Below are positions 7,114 through 12,542 of a stretch of DNA of 12,542 nt, piece by piece (position 1 is the first letter of the stretch; the number at the start of each line of letters is the position of its first letter). The stretch comes from Nitrospiraceae bacterium. Its GTDB lineage: Bacteria; Nitrospirota; Thermodesulfovibrionia; UBA6902. The translations under genes were made by a program, and so were the position numbers. The DNA lies in contig CP070644.1 in assembly GCA_020354155.1 (NCBI GenBank), forward strand, positions 1,609,690 through 1,622,231, read 5' to 3'. The notes beneath the pieces are model-generated. The model was given only the letters and a program-made list of their open reading frames with translations, made no database searches and was not told the DNA's origin.

Positions 7114-8138
7114 AGACTGCAATTGCCTGTCTCCTGTCAATAATAGCAGCTATCATTCTGCGCACAGATGCAGCAGGCAACATAATTACCGTTTATTATC
7201 CACCTGACAAAACCGTAATGGAATTCGGGCTGCTGAATATCTCATTGGGCATGCCGATTCATGCTGCAGACTTTATTGAAGTGAAGTCCAATCATGGTCT
7301 TCGTCAGGAAATCGTTCCCGGAAGCGAAAATATATGCTTTACTTTTATTCTGGAGCCGGGGATGAACAATATTGAAATTATTGCATCAAAAGAGGGGAAG
7401 GTCGTCGATACATCGGTGATAGGGGTCTTTCGAAGATCTGACCTTATCAGCGCCTACAGGAAGCCTCCCCCTGGCTACGTGAAAAGCGCTTTTCACAGTG
7501 GGGATAATGAGAAATGCGAGCAATGTCATACACTGAAACCCAGTGAAATTGACAGGATGCCGCTGAATCTTGCACAAATCAAGAGAGACAGCAAAGATTC
7601 GGGGCAATTGAAGCCGGCCTCTACCTGCTATTCATGTCATAAGGGCATAATGAAGTACACCTATGTTCATGGACCTGCATCTGTGTGGAGCTGCTTAAGC
7701 TGCCATGATGCAGACGCAATACCAACATATAAAGTCAAAGTTACCGATACGGAAGTCTGTTTTTCCTGTCACACAGAGCAGAAGAGTTCGTGGTATTCCA
7801 AAAAGTTTATTCACGGTCCGGTAAACGTGGGGAAATGCGCAATATGCCATAACCCTCATGCTTCAGATTATCCCTTTCATCTGAACAAACCCTCCTGGGA
7901 CCTGTGCATAACCTGTCATTATGAAAAAAGAACCGGTTTACACGTCCTTGGAGATACTTTTTCATCTAAGGGTCACCCGACGCGGGGCAAACCCGACCCT
8001 GTACGCAAGGGAAAAGAGCTTAACTGTGCGAGCTGCCACGATCCGCATGCCTCTGATTTTCCACATCTCTGGCAATTTGATGTAGAAAGTCTTCTGGAAT
8101 TGTGTAAAAAATGCCATGGTGACAAAAAAGTACGATAG
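7104..8138 (+). CDS. Exported octahaem c-type cytochrome with N-terminal beta-rich domain
   Basis: A signal peptide occupies about residues 1-24 (hydrophobic 6-19, cleavage near TDA-AG). Residues about 27-110 contain no haem motif; alternating hydrophobic strands starting with ITVYYPPDKTV suggest an Ig-like beta-sandwich, a fold often attached to periplasmic or surface cytochromes. Cys78 in this part is not in a haem motif. Eight CXXCH motifs follow at 138, 175, 197, 219, 245, 268, 308 and 334. The segments YVHGP and FIHGP ahead of a motif, and CHNPH or CHDPH after one, are the same repeat grammar as in the 15-haem cytochrome upstream, so the two are probably related and act together. There is no Shine-Dalgarno at the ATG. 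The start lies inside the previous gene (10-bp overlap), so translation is probably coupled to it. The gene ends the cytochrome operon, with a new promoter about 50 bp downstream. Confidence 0.92.
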   Translation: MSVKTAIACLLSIIAAIILRTDAAGNIITVYYPPDKTVMEFGLLNISLGMPIHAADFIEVKSNHGLRQEIVPGSENICFTFILEPGMNNIEIIASKEGKVVDTSVIGVFRRSDLISAYRKPPPGYVKSAFHSGDNEKCEQCHTLKPSEIDRMPLNLAQIKRDSKDSGQLKPASTCYSCHKGIMKYTYVHGPASVWSCLSCHDADAIPTYKVKVTDTEVCFSCHTEQKSSWYSKKFIHGPVNVGKCAICHNPHASDYPFHLNKPSWDLCITCHYEKRTGLHVLGDTFSSKGHPTRGKPDPVRKGKELNCASCHDPHASDFPHLWQFDVESLLELCKKCHGDKKVR

Positions 8139-8186
8139 TTCCTATGACTGAGAGAAGCATCTTTTTTGAAGGAATCATCACTTTTT

Positions 8187-8216
8187 TTGAGTTTGCTGCG
8201 TTATTGTTGTTATAAT
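8187..8216 (+). promoter_or_regulatory. Probable sigma70-type promoter for the ykgJ-aldolase operon
   Basis: A -35-like TTGAGT (8187-8192) and a perfect TATAAT (8211-8216) are separated by 18 bp in an AT-rich gap. RNA would begin near 8223, about 48 bases before the ATG at 8271. No convincing terminator hairpin lies between the octahaem cytochrome stop and this site, so read-through from the cytochrome operon remains possible. Confidence 0.5.
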
Positions 8217-8270
8217 TAGTATTTACTTCTCATATTTCAGTACTTAAAAAATCAGTATCAGGAGAAAACT

Positions 8271-9089
8271 ATGTCAAAATTGGATTCAGTTGTTCCCACC
8301 AGACTAGATCTGGGATCAAAATTTAAATTTAAGTGCCACAAAGGTATCAAATGTTTTACTCACTGCTGCAGTAACATTGAGATCCTGCTGACGCCCTATG
8401 ATGTTGTACGCCTGAAAAAGCGGTTAAATCTTGAGTCAGGAGAGTTTCTCGCCCAGTATACGAATATGAAAATAGAAGACAAATCTTCCCATCCCCATGC
8501 TATTCTCAGAATGAAGAATGATGAGAAGAGAAGCTGTCCCTTTGTAACTGATGAAGGGTGTTCCGTGTATACTGACAGGCCTGCCAACTGCAGGTATTAC
8601 CCCATTGGGCAGGGGACTATGAAAAAAGAGGGAAAAGAAGGTCCCGTGGAAGAAGAATTTTATTTTATAGTCAGGGAAGACCACTGTTATGGCTTTGATG
8701 AAAAGAAAGATTGGACTATCCAATCCTGGAGAGAAGACCAGGAAGTTGATAAATACGATGAAGTAAACAGAGAATGGAAGGGTGTGCAGTTAAGAAAAAA
8801 CCTCCCTGGTCAGTTGGACCTGGATGAGAAAAAACAGGCACAATTCTGGTTAGCGAGTTATGATCTTGATGGATTCAGAAGGTTTATTTTTGACAGCAAG
8901 TTTCTTGACGTATTTGATATAGACCCTGAAACAGTCGAGAAACTAAAAACTGATGACATTGAGCTGATTCAGTTTGGCGCCAAGTACATCAAATATATAA
9001 TGATGATGGAGAAAACCCTGACGGTCAGAGATGAAGTGATGAAGACAGAGAAGGAACGTGGAGAATCAGAAAAAAAGGATAATTTATGA
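8271..9089 (+). CDS. YkgJ-family cysteine cluster protein
   Basis: This belongs to the YkgJ/CxxCxxCC family, presumed to bind zinc or an Fe-S centre; the molecular role is unknown. Eight cysteines lie in the first 140 residues: C22, C28, C32, C33, C89, C97, C107 and C139. The block CPFVTDEGCSVYTDRPANC followed by RYYP is the family signature. Residues after 145 are charged, lack cysteine and have no motif I recognise; the length of 272 is longer than a minimal YkgJ domain. No signal peptide is seen, so it is probably cytoplasmic. The start is supported by AGGAG at 8260-8264 with six bases to the ATG. It heads a likely operon, and the aldolase starts 35 bp after its stop. It also sits directly behind two c-type cytochromes, which leaves a link to redox metabolism open, but nothing proves it. 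Confidence 0.88.
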   Translation: MSKLDSVVPTRLDLGSKFKFKCHKGIKCFTHCCSNIEILLTPYDVVRLKKRLNLESGEFLAQYTNMKIEDKSSHPHAILRMKNDEKRSCPFVTDEGCSVYTDRPANCRYYPIGQGTMKKEGKEGPVEEEFYFIVREDHCYGFDEKKDWTIQSWREDQEVDKYDEVNREWKGVQLRKNLPGQLDLDEKKQAQFWLASYDLDGFRRFIFDSKFLDVFDIDPETVEKLKTDDIELIQFGAKYIKYIMMMEKTLTVRDEVMKTEKERGESEKKDNL

Positions 9090-9110
9090 TATACCTGAAT
9101 AAATCAATCG

Positions 9111-9117
9111 AAGGAGG
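9111..9117 (+). promoter_or_regulatory. Shine-Dalgarno that fixes the aldolase start
   Basis: AAGGAGG, a near-perfect anti-16S match, lies seven bases before the ATG at 9125. An in-frame ATG at 9086 overlaps the ykgJ stop but has no such site and would add 13 residues with no family likeness. The start at 9125 is therefore preferred. Confidence 0.8.
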
Positions 9118-9124
9118 AAAACAT

Positions 9125-9919
9125 ATGGACTGGGGAATGAAAAACAGAATGGCACAAATTATAAAACCTGATGGGAAATGTTTTTTTCTACCCATTGATC
9201 ACGGATATTTTCTTGGACCGACGAGCCGCCTGGAACGGCCTGGAGAGACAATAAAACCTATCCTTTCCTACGCTGACGCCCTCTTTGTTACCCGTGGCGT
9301 TCTACGTAATGCAATAGACCCGGTTAAAAGCAAGCCTGTCATTCTCAGGGTCTCAGGAGGCAGCAGTGTAATCGGTGAAGACCTTGCCAATGAAGAGCTG
9401 ACCACATCTATGGAAGAGATTATTCGACTGAATGTCTCTGCAGTAGGCATGTCAATTTTTGTGGGGAGCAAGTATGAGAAACAGACTCTTACCAATCTTG
9501 CTGCTCTCGTTGACGAATGTGAGAATTATGGTATTCCTGTAATGGCCGTAACTGCAGTCGGCAAGGAGCTTGCCAAAAGAGATGCCCGCTACCTTTCCCT
9601 GTGCTGCAGGGTAGCTGCTGAACTTGGAGCGCGGGTTGTAAAAACCTACTGGTGTGAAGATTTTGACAAGGTCACCAATGGCTGTCCCGTACCAATCGTT
9701 ATTGCAGGAGGCCCCAAGTGTAAGACAGAGCTTCAGGTCTTTGAATTTGTATATGATGGTATACAGAAGGGTGCCATTGGGGTAAACCTGGGCAGGAATG
9801 TGTGGCAGCACAAGTATCCGGTGGCAATGATGAGAGCGCTGCATGCAGTTATTCATAAAAAGGCCACTCCAAAGGAAGCGGACGAGATCTTTAAAGAGAT
9901 CAAGAACAAGACAAAATAA
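9125..9919 (+). CDS. Class I aldolase, LsrF / DhnA (FBA-like) family
   Basis: This is a Schiff-base (beta/alpha)8 barrel enzyme that cleaves or forms C-C bonds in phosphorylated sugars or ketones. From ATG 9125 (264 residues) the protein starts with DWGMKNRM, resembling the region before the barrel in LsrF. It continues with PIDHGYFLGPTSRLE (24-38, Asp25-His26), TRGVLRNAI, AVTAVGKE (141-148), VVKTYW with the likely Schiff-base Lys173, PVPIVIAGG (188-196) and a GVNLGRNVWQ phosphate-binding end. Similarity runs along the whole length of LsrF, the thiolase of autoinducer-2 breakdown. Relatives also include archaeal fructose-bisphosphate aldolase and the ADH synthase of the alternative aromatic pathway, so the substrate is uncertain. 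No lsr transport or kinase genes of the AI-2 type are nearby. It is followed after 3 bp by a dehydrogenase and then by a sugar kinase, suggesting one pathway. Confidence 0.88.
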   Translation: MDWGMKNRMAQIIKPDGKCFFLPIDHGYFLGPTSRLERPGETIKPILSYADALFVTRGVLRNAIDPVKSKPVILRVSGGSSVIGEDLANEELTTSMEEIIRLNVSAVGMSIFVGSKYEKQTLTNLAALVDECENYGIPVMAVTAVGKELAKRDARYLSLCCRVAAELGARVVKTYWCEDFDKVTNGCPVPIVIAGGPKCKTELQVFEFVYDGIQKGAIGVNLGRNVWQHKYPVAMMRALHAVIHKKATPKEADEIFKEIKNKTK

Positions 9920-9922
9920 CAT

Positions 9923-10951
9923 ATGAAAGTATTGATGTACTACAGCAATAGCGATGTTCGAGTGGAAGAGATGCCTGTTCCTTCTATCGGGAATGGCGAA
10001 CTGCTTGTAAAAACAGAGGCAAGCGGAATCTGCGGAAGTGATGTGATGGAGTGGTACAGGATAAAGAAGGCTCCCCGTGTCCTGGGCCACGAGATAACAG
10101 GAGAAATAGTCGAGGTTGGCAGTGATGTTACAAAATACAAAGTTGGGGACAGGGTTTTTGTATCACATCATGTACCATGCAATACCTGCTATTACTGCCT
10201 CAACGGATATCATACTGCCTGTGAGACACTCCACAGAACAAACTTTGATCCCGGCGGCTTTGCTGAATATATTCGAATTCCTGAAATCAATGTAGATCGT
10301 GGCGTCTATGTCCTTCCTGATGAAATGACCTATGAAGAGGGCACCTTTATCGAACCACTTGCCTGTGTTATCCGCGGACAGCGTCTCGCCCGTCTCCGTC
10401 CCGGACAGACAGTCTTCGTTATCGGGAGCGGCATATCCGGCCTGATTCATGTTGCCCTTGCCCGTGCGCTGGGTGCAGGACGCATCATTGCTTCTGATTT
10501 AAACGAGTTCAGGATGAAGGCAGCAGCTCAGTTTGGTGCTGACGCTGTTGTCAATGCCGGAGAGAATATAGAGGAGAGGCTCCTTGAACTCAACGAAGGA
10601 CGACTGGCAAATCTGGTAATAGTCTGTGCAGGTGCACTTTCTGCATCAACAGCTGCACTGCAGTGTGTTGACCGGGGAGGCACCGTGTTATATTTTGCAG
10701 TGCCGGAACCGGAGGTCATGGTACCTGTACCGATGAATGATCTGTGGCGTAACGAAATAACCCTGATGACCTCCTACGGGGCAAGTCCCCTTGATCTTGA
10801 AAATGCAATGAAACTCATTGCCAGTAAGCGGGTAAATCTTGAGGGTATGGTTACTCACAGACTGGGTTTTGAGCAGGGTGGGTACGGATTTCAGCTTGTA
10901 GCTGATGCCAGGGACTCTATTAAGGTATTGTTTCAGCCGCATAAAAAATAA
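9923..10951 (+). CDS. Zinc-dependent NAD alcohol/polyol dehydrogenase (MDR family, Tdh-like)
   Basis: This is a medium-chain dehydrogenase that probably oxidises or reduces a sugar alcohol, alcohol or aldehyde with NAD(H). Catalytic zinc ligands are Cys37 (in GICGSD), His56-Glu57 (in GHE) and Glu144 (in FIEPLACV). The structural zinc site has all four cysteines: C86, C89, C92 and C100. The Rossmann fold carries GSGISG at 168-173, and Asp192 at the end of the second strand (IIASD) favours NAD over NADP. The length of 342 residues is normal for the sorbitol/threonine dehydrogenase group, and all key residues are present. The gene starts 3 bp after the aldolase stop with no clear Shine-Dalgarno, so translation is probably coupled. 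The substrate is unknown. Its place between an aldolase and a kinase suggests it acts on the product or substrate of the aldolase. Confidence 0.9.
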   Translation: MKVLMYYSNSDVRVEEMPVPSIGNGELLVKTEASGICGSDVMEWYRIKKAPRVLGHEITGEIVEVGSDVTKYKVGDRVFVSHHVPCNTCYYCLNGYHTACETLHRTNFDPGGFAEYIRIPEINVDRGVYVLPDEMTYEEGTFIEPLACVIRGQRLARLRPGQTVFVIGSGISGLIHVALARALGAGRIIASDLNEFRMKAAAQFGADAVVNAGENIEERLLELNEGRLANLVIVCAGALSASTAALQCVDRGGTVLYFAVPEPEVMVPVPMNDLWRNEITLMTSYGASPLDLENAMKLIASKRVNLEGMVTHRLGFEQGGYGFQLVADARDSIKVLFQPHKK

Positions 10952-10978
10952 TCGATTTTAAAATGAAGGGAGTAGGCG

Positions 10979-11890
10979 ATGTCTTTACTGGTCGTTGGTT
11001 CAGTTGCGTTTGATTCAGTGAAAACGCCCTTTGGCGAAGCAGAGGAAGTACTTGGAGGATCTGCGACATATTTTTCTACTGCAGCGAGTTATTTTACCGA
11101 TGTTTCTCTTGTTGCCGTTGTAGGAGAGGATTTTCCGGAAAAGCATATTACCTTTTTAAAAAGCAGGAAAATAGATACTGAGGGAATTGAGCGCCAGAAA
11201 GGCAAAACATTCCGGTGGAAGGGTGAATACGGTTTTGAACTGAACGAGGCGCGCACTCTTGATACGCAATTAAACGTCTTTCAGTCTTTTAAGCCGAAGC
11301 TGCCGGAGAAATACAGGAATATCAAGGTTGTTTTCCTTGCGAATATTGACCCCGATCTTCAGCGAGATGTGCTTCGTCAGGTTGACAGCCCCGATGTTGT
11401 TGCCTGCGATACCATGAATTTCTGGATAGAAGGCAAGAAGGATTCCCTCCTTGAGACACTGAAGCTTGTAGATATTCTCCTCATCAATGACGGCGAGGCG
11501 CGGGAACTCTCAGGAGAGCCGAACCTTGTAAAGGCGGCTGAGATTATAAAGTCCTATGGTCCCAAAACCCTTATTATCAAGCGGGGAGAGTACGGGGCTC
11601 TCATGTTCAAGGACAGGAAGATCTTTGCAGCTCCGGCCTATCCTCTTGAAGCCGTCTTTGACCCCACGGGAGCAGGTGACTGCTTTGCCGGCGGCTTTAT
11701 GGGGTATCTTGCAAATACCATGAATTTTGAGGAATCCAATATCCGAAAAGCCATAATTTTCGGCAGCGTCATGGCCTCCTACAATGTTGAGTCTTTCAGT
11801 CTTGACAGGATCAAGAGTCTGGACTACAGGGAACTGGAGTCCCGTTACAGGGAATTCAAGGGCCTGACCCATTTTGAGGACCTGTCGTAA
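10979..11890 (+). CDS. PfkB/ribokinase-family carbohydrate kinase
   Basis: This kinase transfers phosphate from ATP to a hydroxyl group of a sugar or nucleoside. The N-terminal substrate-binding part contains GGSATYFSTAAS at 26-37. The C-terminal PfkB signature is DPTGAGDCFAGGF at 228-240, with the catalytic base Asp234 and the GAGD anion hole. LLINDGEARELSG (167-179) and TLIIKRGEYGA (197-207) are the usual nucleotide-side blocks. The length of 303 residues is typical. The start is fixed by AAGGGAG (10966-10972), six bases ahead of the ATG. It lies 27 bp after the dehydrogenase and is probably the last gene of the ykgJ-aldolase-dehydrogenase operon. The substrate cannot be read from sequence: ribose, a deoxyribose, a fructose phosphate or a nucleoside are all possible. 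No terminator is obvious behind it. Confidence 0.9.
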   Translation: MSLLVVGSVAFDSVKTPFGEAEEVLGGSATYFSTAASYFTDVSLVAVVGEDFPEKHITFLKSRKIDTEGIERQKGKTFRWKGEYGFELNEARTLDTQLNVFQSFKPKLPEKYRNIKVVFLANIDPDLQRDVLRQVDSPDVVACDTMNFWIEGKKDSLLETLKLVDILLINDGEARELSGEPNLVKAAEIIKSYGPKTLIIKRGEYGALMFKDRKIFAAPAYPLEAVFDPTGAGDCFAGGFMGYLANTMNFEESNIRKAIIFGSVMASYNVESFSLDRIKSLDYRELESRYREFKGLTHFEDLS

Positions 11891-11957
11891 GCCTGCCTGC
11901 TGCATATTCATTATGCCAATAAAGACTTTCGCCATTTGTGCCGTTTAAGAGGAGTAT

Positions 11958-11987
11958 ATGAAGCATACATGGTATAAGAAGGCGTAA
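11958..11987 (+). CDS. Possible 9-codon leader ORF coupled to the HDOD gene
   Basis: AAGAGGAG (11947-11954) is a strong ribosome site placed just before ATG 11958. The frame reads MKHTWYKKA and stops with TAA at 11985-11987. The last A of that stop is the first base of the HDOD start, giving a TAATG junction, which is typical of translational coupling. The HDOD gene itself has only a weak site (AGAAGG). It may be a coupling leader, or it may simply be a chance frame. Expression cannot be judged from sequence. Confidence 0.4.
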   Translation: MKHTWYKKA

Positions 11988-12542
11988 TGAATTATTCTTT
12001 ACAGCTCTATGTTCAAAAGATCAAGAAAATCCCGACCCTGCCCGTCATTGCCCAGGAGATTTTGAGACTGGTCAATGATGAAATGACTACCGTTGATGCC
12101 CTTGAGGAAATTGTAGAGCAGGATCCGCCCATAGCAGCAAAAATATTGAGTGTTGCCAACTCTGCATTTTTTGGATTTAAACATCCTGCACTCACAGTGA
12201 ATGAAGCAATCGTGAGGATCGGATTTAATAATTTAAGGAATATTGCACTTGGCATATCTCTCATGTCAGTTCTTGATCATGAACGCCCTGAACAGGGTTT
12301 TGATTATGAAAAAATATACCGCCATTCAGTTCTTGTTGGCAGTATGGCGACAGAACTGTCGAAGGAGCTTGGGCTTGCTATTGCCAGTGAGGTATTTGTA
12401 AACGGAATGCTTCATGATATAGGCTACCTTGTGCTGAACAGGTTTTTCCCTGACAGTTTTGCCAGTGTTCTGAATGAATTTGGGAGGGGAACCCCGCTTT
12501 TAGAGGCTGAAAAAGTTGTACTCAACTTTACTCACACTGACG
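11987..12542 (+). CDS. HDOD-domain signalling protein (3' partial)
   Basis: The HDOD domain is an HD-related output domain common in bacterial signalling proteins linked to chemotaxis, stress and c-di-GMP circuits. The 185 codons in view show KIPTLPVIAQEIL at 14-26, then VEQDPPIAAKILSVANSAFFG at about 43-63, the most typical block of the family. NEAIVRIGFNNLRNIALG (72-89), YRHSVLVGSMA (111-121) and VNGMLHDIGYLVL (138-150) follow. His113 and the His143-Asp144 pair are retained, so metal binding is not excluded. The usual HDIGK reads HDIGY. The gene runs off the window at FTHTD, so any second domain (for example a response regulator, GGDEF or EAL) cannot be seen. Its start forms a TAATG junction with a 9-codon leader ORF. 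Confidence 0.92.
   Translation, partial: MNYSLQLYVQKIKKIPTLPVIAQEILRLVNDEMTTVDALEEIVEQDPPIAAKILSVANSAFFGFKHPALTVNEAIVRIGFNNLRNIALGISLMSVLDHERPEQGFDYEKIYRHSVLVGSMATELSKELGLAIASEVFVNGMLHDIGYLVLNRFFPDSFASVLNEFGRGTPLLEAEKVVLNFTHTD

Noticed and set aside
7119..7130. AIAC near the N-terminus of the 8-haem cytochrome as a lipobox
   Set aside because: The cysteine is residue 9, before the end of the hydrophobic segment; a lipobox would sit after it.
9086..9124. Aldolase start at ATG 9086 overlapping the ykgJ stop
   Set aside because: No Shine-Dalgarno there, and the 13 added residues do not resemble the family; AAGGAGG clearly serves ATG 9125.
9452..10090. A 212-codon open frame on the minus strand across the aldolase and dehydrogenase genes
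   Set aside because: It lies opposite two strongly recognisable genes, has no ribosome site or family motif, and its composition is that of a shadow frame.
1..12542. CRISPR array, tRNA or rRNA gene, intact insertion sequence
   Set aside because: No regularly spaced repeats, cloverleaf-like segments or transposase frames were seen in the gaps; the only large repeats are the haem motifs inside the coding regions.

Overview
The window looks like an anaerobic, respiring Gram-negative bacterium of moderate GC content. The evidence is two large multihaem c-type cytochromes of the doubled-CXXCH type with export signals, a Memo-family protein, a YkgJ-type cysteine cluster protein, an HDOD signalling protein and a GlcD-type FAD oxidase. 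This mix fits Nitrospirota (Thermodesulfovibrionia-like) or a Desulfobacterota/Geobacter-like lineage. That placement is inference; no marker here decides it. All genes lie on the + strand.

Layout: (1) 1-1359 is the 3' part of a GlcD/D-lactate dehydrogenase type FAD oxidase; its frame is open to the window edge. (2) 1360-1769 is a non-coding gap with short repeats (an ATTGTCATT pair, a GC palindrome, and a degenerate 17-bp direct repeat) that look like remnants of dispersed or insertion elements. (3) 1770-3724 holds rplI (with an extra Glu-rich tail) and dnaB, a pair usually found behind rpsF/rpsR, which are absent here. (4) 3793-4596 is a Memo-family (AmmeMemoRadiSam protein B) gene, preceded by a 10-codon mini-ORF with a strong Shine-Dalgarno. 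(5) 4678-8138 is a tight operon behind a near-consensus sigma70 promoter: a cytochrome with up to 15 haems, an exported thioredoxin-fold/TPR protein whose CXXC is replaced by QKRS, and an 8-haem cytochrome with an N-terminal beta-rich domain. The genes overlap by 4 and 10 bp. (6) 8187-11890 is a second apparent operon with its own promoter: a YkgJ-type protein, an LsrF/DhnA-type class I aldolase, a Zn-dependent NAD dehydrogenase and a PfkB-type sugar kinase. (7) 11958-12542 is a 9-codon leader ORF coupled by TAATG to an HDOD-domain gene cut by the window end.

How they may work together: region 5 reads as a periplasmic or extracellular electron-transfer module, in which a long haem wire and a shorter cytochrome flank a protein suited to scaffolding or assembly rather than disulfide chemistry. 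Region 6 reads as a small carbohydrate-phosphate route (kinase, aldolase, dehydrogenase) of unknown substrate; salvage of a deoxy- or methylthio-sugar is one testable idea. The most unusual items are the cytochrome/redox-dead thioredoxin-TPR/cytochrome operon, the almost metronomic haem spacing with non-standard CX4CH and CX3CH motifs at its ends, and the two short leader ORFs.
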